64,000 bases of DNA from Myoxocephalus aenaeus (GCA_038501785.1 JBAMJR010000140.1:2626001-2690000), one strand, 5' to 3'; numbered from the stretch's first letter, positions 1-12,580 are shown. The notes: generated by a model not told the origin, from the letters alone. A program made the numbers and translations.

Positions 1-1041
1 TTTAATTTTTTTGCAAGAAAACTGAACATGTTTGGGGTTTGGAGTCTTTAACGGATGAAGCAAGACATTTGTCTTTTTGGGGTTTATTGGCAATTTTCAC
101 TACTTTGCCGACCAGAAGAATTCACCAATGAAAATATTCTTCAGATGTATCGATGATTAAAATAAGACAAGATACAGTCCTGTGTCACTGAGATATTCAG
201 GTCTAAATTCCACAGAGTACAGTAGATCCTGAATTGTGCAACAGTTCAGAATGACTACTACTATTTACTTTCCTCAACTCAAAGTGGCACAGGTTTGAAA
301 CTTTGAGTTAAATAACACTGGGGCCAGATATTTTTAACCTGGTTTGTTTCACAGAACCGTCGGAGAAGCCATCTTTGGAAACTATTTTTGGGAAAGGGCA
401 GGTAGGGACTTAACAAAAAGAACGTGGCAGGTGATTGGATGAACCATTCGTCTTTCACGTATCACCGAAGAAAAAACACGTTTCCCTTTGAGAAAAACCT
501 CCAGTAGCGTTCTTTGCTCTTCTTTCAATAAAGAAATACTCTCCAGTTCTGATATAACTGATGCTGTTGCAGCATTTACGGCGCTAACGTCTTAGATCAT
601 CGCTGTTCGCCTCACAAACTGTACCAACAGTAGCTCCTCTCAGGACGCTGACTGGATGGATGCTCGCGGGATCCCACGCAAGATCGAATCCAGCTGCCGT
701 GCAAGGTAGAAATACATCGAAGAGCCATGCATACGCAACCTTTCTGTGATCAGTTCTTCTCAGTGGAGGCATCGTTTTAGTTAGTCCTTGCACTTTTTTC
801 TGTATTGTGAGAGGTTAGATGACCACTTTCCATTGCATTCCCCTTCCCCGTTATTTCAAACCTTTGTGAAAAGTACAGGATACTGTTTTGAGTCGTAAAT
901 TCAAATCACATTATCAAATGCTCGGAGCTTGTTTCTCAATTTGTAACACAAATCCATAATGCAATCTGTCGTCCCACACTCTGCAATGTCCCTTTTGCTC
1001 ATTGAAACAGTTTGCTGTTCACTGAGCTGCATTTCACCTCC
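1..1041. other. Noncoding DNA, no gene supported
   Basis: Fairly AT-rich single-copy-looking DNA. Stops are frequent in all frames and no domain is recognisable in the short open frames. A minus-strand frame at 584-793 has no recognisable similarity. No promoter, RNA gene or terminal-repeat pair was seen. Confidence 0.6.
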
Positions 1042-1214
1042 TAATGCCGTGTTCACACCAAAACAGTTGCGAATATTCGCAACGCCACTTCGCCTATATC
1101 GCGCCGCCCGGCAAAAAACTCGCTCTAGTGGTTAATTCGTTTTTCGCAACCATCGCTGGGGAAAGGGGGCGGGGCTTATCTCCATGTCAGTGAAAACATT
1201 TACTATTTCCGCCA

Positions 1215-1457
1215 TTGACCATTGAAATAACCACTAGTTCTGCTTTATACTTGTTGAGAAAGTCCCACAAACGTCGGAACATCAAACGCCCCCGTGTCTG
1301 GGTTCATAATATTATCCGTAGTCGTGTCTGGGTTCATAATATTATCCGTAGTCGCACACAGCTCCGACTCCTCCGGGACGAGTGTCTGAATGAAGCCGCT
1401 TCCAGCGCTCCTTCAGCGGACCCGCAGTTTGATTCAGTGACGGCAGAACGGCGGTGA
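1215..1457 (+). pseudogene. Harbinger transposase N-terminal relic
   Basis: An open frame of about 80 codons lies inside the Harbinger element. It contains a basic stretch followed by RPRVWVHNII, which resembles the basic KRR-WV-x-P/I motif near the N-terminus of Harbinger (HARBI1-like) transposases. The DDE catalytic core is absent, so no transposase can be made. The motif is duplicated because of an in-frame 30-bp tandem repeat (1293-1352). The assignment rests on one short motif plus its position inside an element with matching ends. Confidence 0.55.
1293..1352 (+). repeat. Perfect 30-bp tandem duplication inside the transposase relic
   Basis: Two identical 30-bp units (1293-1322 and 1323-1352) abut with no spacer. 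The unit is ten codons long and duplicates the RVWVHNIIRS peptide in frame. The perfect identity implies a duplication recent relative to the decay of the element. Confidence 0.9.
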
Positions 1458-1512
1458 TGCCGGGCGGAGCTTCTCAACGCTGATTGGCTTTCGCAACTCC
1501 GCGTCGGGCGAA

Positions 1513-1576
1513 TTTTTCGCTGGCGATGAATTATTTCATCGCCAGCGAAAAAGCGAAAAAGCGAAAAAGCGAAAAA
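1513..1576. repeat. 18-bp perfect hairpin plus (gcgaaaaa)4 tandem array
   Basis: Arms 1513-1530 and 1535-1552 are perfect reverse complements with a 4-base spacer. The right arm runs into four tandem copies of the octamer gcgaaaaa (1545-1576). Both lie inside the Harbinger element, upstream of the internal copy of its terminal region. This may be the scar of an internal fold-back or of a second element end. Confidence 0.85.
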
Positions 1577-1731
1577 GCGGAGTTGCGAATATTCGCAACG
1601 CCATTTCGCCAGTATCGCGCCGCCCGGCGAAAAATCCGCTTTTTCGCAACCTAACGCGGCTGTGCATTGACTTAACATGTAATCTGGACGCGCGAATATT
1701 TCGCAACTCTTTTGGTGTGAACACGGCATAA

Positions 1732-4700
1732 TAGCTGTGAACTTCTTCATCACATATCGTCGGGTTAGGTGTGTGCTGACGCTTGGTATCCGTGTGAACC
1801 GCTGATGAACGTACACAACAATCACTGACTCGCCCCAAAAAGGTGCATAAAAATAGACTCAAAAAAATGGAAATTGTCCTTATTTACAAGCTGTGCTAAG
1901 TTTGTTTAGCTTGTCTCATGCTAAGTCGCTTATCTGCAACGCGAGGAATGTCGAGCCCGTGGGTCATTCCATTTGTGTTAGTAGAAGAAATACTCTGCGG
2001 GACAATCCAAACATTGTACGAGTGCAACCAAAGTGCCAAAGAGTACGAGGCGGGGGGATCCAGGCCTGAGTGTACATGTAATCTTAAAACAACATCGCCA
2101 TTGATACTCCTGTTTAGATATATTCTTTAGCTCGCCGTTATCGCTCGCAATTACGATATTGTTTGGATTCCCACGTCGCCGCTCATATTTCCAGCCGACT
2201 GGACTGGCAGCTCGCCTGATGGAGGGCCCTCTCTGGGGAGTCTGGAAACGCAGCCGTTTTCAATGCGTCTGATCCTGCTCCTCAATGAGGAGCTGACTGT
2301 AATTGGCAGCCTCTCCTCGTCATTGAGTTATTACATTTCCCCTTTCGGCTATCCCACGCACCCCTGGGAGCACTTCACACTGTGAGCGACTCCCGCGAGC
2401 CCCACCCCCCCCTCAGTAGCACACACAGGACTGGCGATATAGTCGTCCTCATGGTAACAGAAACTCGTTCTCTGCCTCTAACTCTCCAGAACGGGCCATC
2501 ACAGAGTTTTTTTCAGCGTATAATGAGGCGAGCATGGCGCCAAGTATTATCATTTTGAGGATTCCTGAGCGTCCACAATTAATGCGTGAGGGTGGATGCT
2601 TTACATTTTGAAAAAGAGAGGGAAACAATTACGTGCTAATGCGTTAGCTAAAGAGCCGAATGCGTGCGCTCTTCAAAGACGCCGCCACAAAAAGAAAAGG
2701 TTTACTTTTCCACAGGATGCAGGTCCCTTTCAACTTGACATCTCGTTTGAATGTTTTTTTCTTTTCTTTTTGCGTCACAAGGATGATTTATTCTCCTCTA
2801 AAGTCACTCCCCCCGCAGTCGAAAATAAACACATGGTTCAGCGGCTGCCGGTGTCACTAAGTAGACACAGACCTGCCTGCAATTAAAGTTCCAGTTTTCC
2901 TCCAGCTGAGCTGACAACTTGGTTGTGCAGGAGAGCCGGAGCGCCGGGAGGCCGCAGTCCATTTCTTGCATATTTTCCTCTGGAATAATTGCAGACACCG
3001 TTCCGTATGATTCGGGGCTCCGTAATCGCACAATTTCCATATTGTTGACTCATACTTGGAGACGGAATCGTCTGCCAGTGGCACAAACTGGTAATTGAAT
3101 CGCCAATGCAGATGCAATTATCTAGTGCGCAACGACGTGTGAGAAAGTTGCCTGTGATCAGTTTTTCCACTAGTTTTCGACTCCAGCCTGAGACCTGACG
3201 CTCGCCGTATGTCCCTGCTCTCTGTGGGAATTTAAACCAGTGTTCTCGCTTCGACTATTGCAATCAGTAAAGAAAACAAAAACCCGGAGTTCCTCTGTCC
3301 TCATGCAGGCAATGCACAAACCAGCACTGGTCTCAGAGCCGTGCTGTGTGCTGAAAGAAATGTAGGCATTATTAGCGCCAGCGCACCACTTTTCTTCCTT
3401 TACATTGTGTATAGGGAAAAAATCAATGATTTATTTCCTTCCTTGGTAAACAAACTATAGAAATGTGTGTATTTATTACGATCATGCATCGGCTTCAAGT
3501 GCAGTGGAGCCGATTTAATGCAACTTGAGAAAAGAACATACTCTTAAGACCAACAGTACAATGAGGCCGTGGGTTCCAGGTGAGCCTCTGTCATTATCCA
3601 TCACTAAACTGCAGTCTAGACAACATTGTGTATGAAAGGGAAAAGACAATTAAGGATGTTTGTCAGACAGACAGCTGGGGCATGGATTGGGGGAACAGAG
3701 GAGGCAACTTGATATCTTAAAAGAAAAATCCCCCCTAAGGACCTCCCGTGGATAGCAGGTCATACAGAGACACAGAGAGACCATGAGACACATTCACTGT
3801 AAAACATTTCTGTTGTGTTTCTTCACAGTAAACTACTAGCCTACGTCTCAAGTCCAGCAACACAAGTCAATTTCCACACATTACATGCATACAGTCTTTT
3901 CAAAATAAACTTCCGTCTTCCCAGGAAACAACTTAGTAGAGGTTTAGGCAAAAAAACTACTTGGCTAGGTTTCTGAAAAGATTGTTTTTTGAGTTAAGAC
4001 AACTACTTACATAGAGAAGTTACGTGACCAACACATCAACGTTGACTTCTCGTTGCACATGGGGCACAATCAGCGGCCTCCTGTGTGGAAGACTGACGTT
4101 TGTTTGACCTATCCACCTCCCCTGTGTGGGTTTTTGCTACTTCCTGGTTCATGATTATGTGGATTACATACAAAGACTTTGTGGGGTATCCACGAATTAC
4201 AGCGCATTCATTTTCGTAGGTATGTATTTCTGTAGGTTTGTGCTGATCCATGGAGTAGATGTGAAGATATTCCACTAATTTCAATGCATCTAATGGTAGC
4301 TGAGATATTCAGTCGTGACAGGAAGTGGTGGACTGACCATCACAGTGACTTGTGCCACAGTTGGTTCAACAGCATTGTAAGAAAATCCTCTTCTATATAT
4401 CTAATGCTGTTAGACAACAACACTTTTAGAATAACTTCAGTCCAACACGTTTTGAACATGGTGGTAAAGTGTATCACATTAGCATTGCTATACCCAATGT
4501 TGCGCTAAAAATGTAATCAGTAATGCATATTTCCTGTTCTCATAATTCATAGGATGCAGGGTGGCCTTGAAGGATCATGATGCAATGCATTGTGGATTGT
4601 TCTGTCTGGTGGAGAAGCTTTTCACACCTACACCTATTAACCATATTAATGTGCTGTCATGAGCTTGGCAGGAATTCATAAACTAAAGCAGACAAGGCAG

Positions 4701-5073
4701 AATAATATAACACAACAATGGCTCAACACAAAATAATGTCGTAACTCATAAAGCCGACTCGGTTTAATCCCTAAGTCTGTTTAGAGAAAACGGTCATAGT
4801 TTAAGAATAATGATGTGCTTTTAATGATGTGTTTCATTGCATAGTGCCAAGCAGAATGAAATCATGACATCTACTCTGAAAAGCATGGAGTCACCGTCCT
4901 CTCAGACCCAGATGCATGCCCACTTGTTGTCAACTGGGGGAAACACGCCAGTTTACACCACCTGCAATGGCGCAGAGTAAAAGAACAGAGCAAAATGAGG
5001 TACATGGAGCGTAGCAGAGAAATGCATCTGCCAAATCTCTGCCATCTCAACTCAGGTCTTGAGTCTGGATTGA
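1732..5073. other. Noncoding DNA with complex stretches at 2150-3200
   Basis: No coding exon is supported. The part from about 2150 to 3200 is compositionally complex and rich in TAAT/ATTA and CAATG-type motifs, for example around 2290-2340 and 2990-3125, which is the texture of vertebrate regulatory DNA. Nothing beyond texture supports that, because no second sequence is available. The rest (3200-5073) is AT-rich and featureless. Part of 4030-4290 could be an old dispersed repeat, but I could not place it. Confidence 0.45.
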
Positions 5074-5099
5074 AACACACACACACACACACACACACA
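5074..5099. repeat. (AC)n microsatellite
   Basis: About 13 uninterrupted AC units. Confidence 0.95.
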
Positions 5100-5344
5100 A
5101 GCCTGTCCTTGTTTCATTCTCTCCACCTCACTGACTTTCATGTCAGCACTGAATGAATGAATAACAAATGACCAAAAAGGCTCCTTCAACGATCTACGTG
5201 GACACGAATTAAAACACAGATGAATTCAGTTTGGTATCACTACGGGTTACTGTGTACGCACTGTGTGTTCTCGTTTATGATCTTCCACAAACCATCATTA
5301 AAGTATATCCTTAAACAGTGTGTTTACAGTTCATCAAAGTGAAT

Positions 5345-5455
5345 TGTTGGCGATGGCCAAAGTGCCATACTCGAGGCTTCAGAACTGCAATCCACAAACC
5401 AATGGGTGACGTCACTGATACACACCCCTTGGCTGAGGTCTCAAAGGTCTCAAAC
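5345..5455. repeat. Fragment of a dispersed teleost repeat
   Basis: The segment around 5395-5420 (caatgggtgacgtcactga) closely resembles a motif I know from a very common percomorph interspersed repeat in which an 'accaatgggtgacgtcac' block recurs. The ends are not definable here. The family assignment is from memory and unverified. Confidence 0.4.
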
Positions 5456-8411
5456 TAAGTTAACTTTCGCCTGATTTGTGTGTTGTGCATGTGTGTGTTC
5501 CAAAAAGGCCGTTATAGTGTCAGATGTATAGAGATGTGAAGTGTAAATGGGTCCAATATTTACGATGGAGCAAAGGAATCGAGCATAACCTGTATTTCTG
5601 TTCACTTCTCCCATTGGAGTTGATACTCAGGACCTGCAGCTTGTTTCCTAAAGAGGAGGAGGGGTCGTGGTGGAACCACAGATACAGGAAACTGCCTTCT
5701 CCGTTCATGCAAGTGGAAGTTATGCAATGTGGGAAAAGAAGAAGAAGAAAGAAGAAGAATCCTCTCCCATCTGTTGCAACTTCCCACTACATGCCATGAG
5801 GACTCTGTCTCGCTAACATCTTCAACAGCAGACAAATCACCGGGTCGTATTTCATCATCAGCTGCCGGTCTGTTCCACGCCTGTCTTCTCCACTGTGGCT
5901 CTGACGTGTGGAGAGAGAACAAGTGGAGAGGGAGAAGTATTGGAGGAGAGAGTGTACTGTATATGGGATGACAGAAGCGGTGAGAGCTTCTGCAGAGAAA
6001 GACAACGTTGCACTGGTTTTCACGGTGTGTGTGATTCCAGTCAGAAGATGACATGAGTCATAAACACCCGGATCACCCTGAATCAAAGAACACTCCGGGG
6101 TGACGAGCAGTGGAAGCCTTCTTATGCCGTAGCTTCGATTTCTTCCTCACAAATACAGCGAAAATAAACTGGTTTCCCTTCTTAAAGCAAATTAAATTGA
6201 TGTATCACCTTAATGTGCAGCTTCTCTTTGAGTTTCAGCTCATCGTTTAGCCGTCCAGCTGCAACTTTACCATTTTGCTTCACTCTCAGGCAGCTGTTTT
6301 TGAGAAAAAGCTTTAAAAGACGTACACTAGAATCTGCTCAGCGCTACACAGCAGACAGACACAGTTAGCACCAGGCCTGTGAACATAAAGGAGCCACATA
6401 TTTCCGTCTTTGGCAGTGACGACACAGACTACCTGGCTACTAATCCAAAAATGGGCAAAGAGTTTTGGTTTAATATTTGGATATTTGACTGCTTAGTATT
6501 CAACTCAATGTCACAGGTGGCAAAACATTTAGTAAGTACCCATTTCAGTACTCTGTGCTTCATTTACTTTATTGTTTCCGATGTTTTTTTTTACGAGTCA
6601 TTGGTGGAGTTTGGGAAATCACTTTGGCCATTTTGTTAAACCAATCCACAATAAATACCAGTGTCACATTTACGGAAAATCTCAACGCACCAACTGCTAC
6701 ATACAGTGTCACATTTCTGTGCTGGCAGATGTTTCACACTTGAAAGTCCGTGGGAGGTTTTGGTTGCAGTTGGGCAGCTGTGATTCATGTCAAAACCTCC
6801 ATTCAGAAATCACAACAGTTGCATGTGTAAACACGTGTGGTGCCCGTGGTTTAGAGCACGTCGTTAATGTTGAGTCACATTGTGGGAAGTTAGGATTTTT
6901 ATCTTCATTTTCCTTTTAGCCAAATGTGGCAAATAACAACCATCCCCAGTAACAGCTACGGCACCAGGTGCACCTTGTTTCTCAAATCTTCTACATGGTC
7001 TGGTGGGAAAAAAATATGGATTTTAATAAGTCCCTTCAGGAGCAGTGGAGGGCGGGAAGCCTGGGAAAGTGGACTCAGTGAGGTGTCCTGTGCGATGCAT
7101 TAGATTCTTTTTTGAAATGCTTCATAATGACAAACATGCAGGGTTTGAGCTTTACTGAGCTGACAACCCTCCTTGCATTGTCAAAGGCAGGAAAAACTCA
7201 ACCTGCGGTAGTTAATACATACATAATAAATACAATACTTCAGTCAACATTACAAGTCAAACAAATTCCAAAACCGTTGTGCATTAATGAAAACGAAAAA
7301 GCCCAATTTATTGTTGGCTTGCACTGCAGCTCTTTGCCCTTCAAATTTGATGCCCAATTTTGGGATGTACTATTCAGTACCGTTTCCCTCACATGCTCGC
7401 TTAGCTTAAGCTTCTCAATTATTCAGGCTCGGATCAATACTCGACACACTCCTGCGAGGAAAAGCAGTGGGGGAGAGACGGAGTTAAACCCCAATCTGGA
7501 TTATGGATTTGTATCAATTTATGTGTGGCCACTCGACCAAGAAATCTGTGGAAAACACTGCGAAACACGGCTAAGTGGAGGGACTGCAAGGCTCAGAAGG
7601 CTTCTGTCCAGTTTAACTCTTTGTTCTGCAGTGGCACTTTTTTTTTTTAGCTTTGGCCAATTATCACACGTCTGTCAAAGGCTTTTCTCATTAGCCTGTC
7701 CCCAGTTCTCTCCACAGGTTTAATGAACAGAGCCTCCATTACCCGAGTTTACCTCCAACTTTAACAACAAGGCTGTTGAGAGCGCGCACTGATGGACGAG
7801 GACGAGTCACACATCAGCGGCCTCCCTAACAAGAGAGAGAAGGACGAGAACGGTCCTTTTATGAGTGGCTTAAGTTCACTTGGGAGCGAAACTTTTAATT
7901 TCGGCATTTTTAAGGTGGACTTGTTGGGGATTTCCTGCTATGACTTGGCTCCCCCTAGTGTAGCTCGTGACAATGTCCATCTTAAAGCTTGTTCACACCT
8001 CCGGGTGACACAGTGGTTCTTCATTACCATCCTTCTTATGAAATGTGAAGCTTGCCCATACAAATACGGGTAGTAAACTGTTGACAGAGCGGAGCGTCTA
8101 CATTTCACTGATATTTATCGCTGTGCAGACAATTACATCAGCAGTGCTCTAATGTCATGTGAGACTCATTTCCTCCCTGGCAGGCCAAGACCGCACATAG
8201 AAACCAAACACTGCCTCACTTATAATTTAAGGTAACAAACAAGAACCTGATAAGCAAAGTCTCCAGACCTCCTACTGTTGTCCTGTACTTGATTGTTTCA
8301 AGTCTTGAGCTTATTTTGAACTTTCTTTTTGTTTGTACGGTCAGATGATGAAATAAATACATCTACAGAAGGCTGCAACAATATTTGACAGCATTTCAGC
8401 CGTATGAATGT
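5456..8411. other. Noncoding DNA, no gene supported
   Basis: A purine-rich stretch (5728-5765) and long overlapping open frames are present, but none has a recognisable domain or splice-flanked structure. The longest, 7112-7723 on the plus strand (203 codons), has an unstructured composition and no similarity I can name. A repeat fragment probably occupies 6180-6640 and is listed separately. Confidence 0.45.
6180..6640. repeat. Probable degenerate dispersed repeat
   Basis: The stretch around 6355-6405 (a 'gttagca...gtgaacataaaggagcca...tatttcc' arrangement) resembles a widespread percomorph repeat that I recall only approximately. There are no terminal repeats and no coding capacity. Low confidence. 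Confidence 0.3.
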
Positions 8412-8428
8412 AAAAAAAAAAAAAAAAA
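8412..8428. repeat. Poly-A tract
   Basis: 17 consecutive A. No upstream AATAAA or retrogene body was recognised. Confidence 0.9.
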
Positions 8429-8519
8429 GAAGCACATTTCTGATGTGGCCTGGCTTCCTTTTGGACCTGGTCACATTGCATTAAATCCCTTATTGCTTCA
8501 CATTTTTGCCATATCCAGT

Positions 8520-8790
8520 CGATGCGTGTGGTGTGCACTTTGTGTACGCGCGGTTCATATCTTTGGCCGCTTCCAGCGATGTTCCTCCCTCGCTGGCTTT
8601 GCATGCAGCAGCGCGGCCTCGGACCGCGGTCCCGCTCTCGGGCCAAAGCCAGAGCCAGAATTAGAGACGGCGGTGAGGCCTACCGCGGGGCCCTTGTTGT
8701 ATTTAGATTGGCAGATGAACGGCGGCTTCGCTCGAGCCCCGTTCACCATTTTGTGGGAATCGTGCCTGTAACGCTCGCGTAAACAAAAGG
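8520..8790. other. GC/CpG-rich noncoding block
   Basis: This stretch is much richer in G, C and CpG than its surroundings, for example 8570-8660 and 8715-8780. Open frames run through it on both strands, as expected for GC-rich DNA, and none carries a recognised domain. It could be a regulatory element or a small CpG island. There is no TATA box or splice donor that would fix it as a promoter. Confidence 0.35.
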
Positions 8791-10963
8791 CGCTGAAAGG
8801 CCCGTCGCTCTCTCTTTTCTCTGCCTCTCTCTTCGACAGGCATCGGTCCAATGATGTGATGTTTTGGTTTAAAATTAGAGGAGGATCTCTGCTGAAAATG
8901 CGGACCCCACAATCCGATTGTTTGTAGTCGCAACGCAGCGAGTCGGGTTTTTAGTTGTCCCTGGTTGGGTTTGAAACCTTTTCTATAATTGAGGCGCATG
9001 AGTGCAGTAATCTCTTCAGACTGCTTATTATACACAGTGTGATATGAACGTGTTCGTCGTGCTCTTTCAAACGCATCATGTTGGTATTTGGGATGACACG
9101 AAGTCCCTTCAATCCAAATGCGGACCGCAAACAAACACGAGTCTGTTGCTCTACTACGAATCCCGTCACTGGGATGACTGGACGCGCACCGATCTTGCCT
9201 CATTTTGTCAACATTTCAGCTCTCAGCTCCAGACAAAATACCAGAAGCGAGATCATAGCACGATGATTAAAGGAAAAAACCTAAAATGAAAAATAATAAC
9301 AGAGAGAGGGTTTAAAATAGAGTACGTTAAAATACACGGCGGGGAAATCCTATCCCCGAGAGAGGGTCAGACATGTAATTTGAAAAAAAAAAAAGGCAAG
9401 GAGTTAAATGACATGTAGGGAGTAATTATAGAGTTTGAATAAACTGAAATAATAAAATACCACCTAGGCCTGTCAAGAGTTGTTCTGTGGACCGAGGGAA
9501 AGTGGCCTTGGGTTTAGAAAAGGGCAGGCCAGCAGGCCACCACCCATCCCTTCTCTGTCGGGCCTTACGGGAACCGTTAAGGAGAATTTAACTGTGTGCG
9601 CTTTGATCACATGGAACACACATCAAACTATAAGGCTCTGCAAAAGAGTTGAATCAAGGTTACCGGTCCAGGGAAAGTGTTTTGTAGTCAGCGCAGTCGC
9701 CGGGAAAGAAATGTTGTCTCTGTAATGTGTCTGCAAATCACGGATATGTTGAATGTGGACGTTTTTTGCGAGTATATAGAGCGACTTAAAGTTACGTGGT
9801 CAACACACGACTTTCACCCAGGAATCATTGTTCGTGTCCCGCGCGTTGTCATTGTTACGTAACAGTACGTAGGAAAGTTCGCTAAGGGCGGTTATACATT
9901 TATTATATAGTTATTATTTTAACACAAACCATCATCTTTTTTCTAACCTCTAGTTTTGTCATGAGTTTTCCTAAAGCTAATCAATCGATTCATGTTAACC
10001 ACAGGACATTGCGCGTTTCTGCATGATATATATTATTACATGTATTCATGAAACTATGTTTTGGGCTCAAAAGCGTAGACATTCAACAAATCCCCAGGTT
10101 TGTCGAAACAATATGCCAACAATGTATGTTATAGCAATTTGCTGCCTTCTAGACATTTCACCAAGAAAGTATATAATCAAAAATGTCAAAAACAGACCAA
10201 AATTTTAAAAAAGACCAAAAAAAAGCACTATTATTCGAGAAAGTTATTAAAACCAAATGATCTGCATCCCATCCTGGTAAAATAACCTCATTCTCTGGAC
10301 AAGATTCAATAAAAGACCAAGATTAATCACATTTAAAGTTTAGGGCTCTGCGCCAGAAGATTTAATGAAGCCCCATCTTCATCATCATTATCCTGTTGAA
10401 GGTGTTGCTTCAAAGGACAGAGCACTTTATTTGACTCAATCCGCTCAGCCTGTCCGCAAATGTTATGAGTGTCACATTACCTTCAGACTGATGGATGGCC
10501 CCCTCCTCCATCCAGAGCCGCGGCTCCATTATGGTGCCGCGGCCCGGCCGTGATTGATAGCGCGTGGACTCAAAGTGGAAGTGATTGATGAGAGCGCGTA
10601 GTTTACCAGTCGCGTAGCTATTTATGTGATCATATTTCTAACCTTTTATATGAGCACTGCGACGCGTCTGTCACCGAGGAGCCACACCAGGTGACACGTC
10701 TCACGGTGAAGGAACATTTCACCGGTAATTTATGTGGACGTCCAGTCTGTGTGCCTGGTGGTCTCGCACTTTGAGAGCAGCATCCTGCTCTCCAGTATCT
10801 CCATCCCACAGTGTTTACAATGTATGCGGTGCGATGTTGGAGCAGGTGTGTTTACCTGGCCGCATGCCTCTGAAAAACACCTGGCTGCCGAACACGAATG
10901 TGCAAACACGGTCACCCTTTGTCAGTATAATACAACAAATGAACCAAATCTTTTGTGCCGATA
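8791..10963. other. Noncoding DNA; complex stretch at 10340-10600
   Basis: No gene is supported. Within 10340-10600 there is a 12-bp perfect palindrome gagccgcggctc (10515-10526) and two TGATTGAT-type motifs (near 10552 and 10583) of the kind bound by PBX/MEIS-class homeodomain proteins. That reading is an inference from motif match only. 9880-10330 is AT-rich and featureless. Confidence 0.4.
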
Positions 10964-10984
10964 ACACACACACACACACACACA
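10964..10984. repeat. (AC)n microsatellite
   Basis: About 10 AC units. Confidence 0.95.
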
Positions 10985-11469
10985 CCTACCTCACTACAGG
11001 CAATCACGCCTTTGTTTGACAAGGGTGGTCCAGAACACAGACGTTATTGGTCGTTTTTAGGAGCGATCACATCACCTGACGTGTAGTCTGTGATTGGTTG
11101 ACAATGGTTTCCGACGAAGGGAAATCTTAGTTATACAATGATATTTCAAACAATACTTTGCTTTGGGTTTGTTGACAGCCCAGCAACCGCAGCCCATTTG
11201 TTCACTCCTAGCTGACACATTCTCCCTCTTATATGGGAAGTCATCCCAAGTTCATATTTTTGCCCAGAGAGAAGTCTGATATGTGCTTCCATTAGTCAGT
11301 CATGTGCCGCAGATAAATGCGTTCAACATGGCGGTAAAAAATACATTCAAGCTCCACAATAAATCCTGTGGGGATGTTTGTGTAACTTAACGTATATACC
11401 GTGGACTTAAATCACATGCATGGAAACAGCTGGGAAAACGAATGGCCTAATACCAGAATAGCTGGAGAA

Positions 11470-11527
11470 ACTGGAGTTTACGTGCACAAGTGAGGCCCGG
11501 CCATTAACGGTGCACGTAAACTCCAGT
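11470..11527. repeat. Perfect 18-bp inverted repeat with 22-nt loop
   Basis: The arm at 11470-11487 (actggagtttacgtgcac) is exactly reverse-complemented at 11510-11527. The complementarity stops abruptly on both sides. The stem is shorter than a normal pre-miRNA stem and has no bulges, so a small fold-back element or chance palindrome formation is more likely than a miRNA gene. No target-site duplication was found. Confidence 0.85.
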
Positions 11528-12520
11528 GCTTATCCTCATCAGCCCGCAGGTCCCCCAATAGGGGTACCCGAGGGCTTCTACAGGTGTTCTACAGCTCATA
11601 TGACCTTGATATGAATACCAGCCCCTATTGTCCTTGATCTCTAAAGAATCAGCAACTCCTTGCCTTTAAAAATAAAAAATAAAAAATATTATTAATTTTC
11701 TGCATAAATTTGATCAAAAGTCAAGAATCTGATCAAAGAATTAGTCCTCGGTCGCTCCCCAAGTTTTTGGAATTGTATTTTTGGTGACTTCCCATCATGT
11801 CCCAGAGTAATACTGCACCTCTTTAGAAAGATTAAGACCTAAATCATCCAAATATGCAATAATAATCACAATAAACACAAGCAATGACATGTTTTGAAGC
11901 CTTTCCAGTCCAAAATTCATGTTTTTCGGTTCAGAAATAAAGAAATGAGCCATTTTTACCTAAATCTTCGTCGCACCATAATGAACGACCACTTGAAATG
12001 ACCATCTGCTTCCGCTTGTGTCATCTGACGCGCTTTCAGATGCGTTTGAGGAACGAGGAAACCGTAGGACCTCAAAACGCGGAGAAAAAAAATCTATGAA
12101 ATATAGCCGTTGCTTTCTCGCAGCTCGCGACGTCAATACTTTACACACAGTGAAATTAGCTAAATAGTGAAATGTTATAATCGCTCAGTCATATTGAGGA
12201 GCTTTACTTTATTACGTAATTATACAAATATAACGATCTTTTTTGTTAAATGTAGTCCATCGTTTCTCTTCTCAAAAGGGTTTAGAGTACTTTAGCCGTT
12301 TAAATTGATTAAATCGGACCTGTGGTTGATGATTTAGGAGCGTTTGAGTGAAAATAAAAAGCACTTCCTCATTATCGAAAAATCGGGTGGGGTGGGGGGG
12401 GCTCCGTGAGCTCGGGTAAAAGGGGTTATCTAGGATCAGCGCCACATCTCTGCTCTCATCTGCCAGTTAGAGACACTCCTTCAAATGGCAAGTAACTCAA
12501 TTTCCCTGCAGATGGTTGGG

Positions 12521-12522
<2 letters not shown>
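11528..12522. other. AT-rich noncoding DNA, no gene supported
   Basis: Short low-complexity A/T runs occur at 11667-11695. A minus-strand open frame at 11960-12148 has a serine/acidic stretch but no transposase or other motif I can defend. 12380-12410 is G-rich. Confidence 0.5.

Positions 12523-12578
<56 letters not shown>
12523..12578. repeat. (GA)28 microsatellite
   Basis: 28 uninterrupted GA units: a homopurine mirror repeat with potential to form intramolecular triplex (H-DNA). Confidence 0.97.

Positions 12579-12580
<2 letters not shown>

Larger units (their letters stand above)
1045..1728 (+). mobile_element. Non-autonomous PIF/Harbinger DNA transposon with TAA target duplication
   Basis: The two ends are inverted repeats: both read tgccgtgttcacaccaaaa inward, a perfect 19 bp, and the match continues about 9 bp further with one mismatch. 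The element is flanked on both sides by the trinucleotide TAA (1042-1044 and 1729-1731), which fits the TWA target preference known for the PIF/Harbinger superfamily. At 684 bp it is far shorter than an autonomous element (usually about 3 kb), so most of the transposase and the Myb-like gene are gone. The subterminal segment near 1065-1115 recurs as a direct repeat near 1583-1636, and an 18-bp hairpin lies between, so the element is rearranged inside. Boundaries and TSD are read directly; the superfamily follows from TSD, ends and the transposase relic. Confidence 0.85.

Noticed and set aside
584..793. Possible tRNA-like B box (gatcgaatcc) near 686
   Set aside because: No A box at proper spacing and no cloverleaf stems.
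7112..7723. 203-codon plus-strand open frame
   Set aside because: No recognisable domain, no splice-like flanks, and a length within what chance can give in 64 kb over six frames.
11960..12148. Possible piggyBac-type transposase start
   Set aside because: Only a vague acidic-serine stretch. No catalytic motif, no TTAA ends found.
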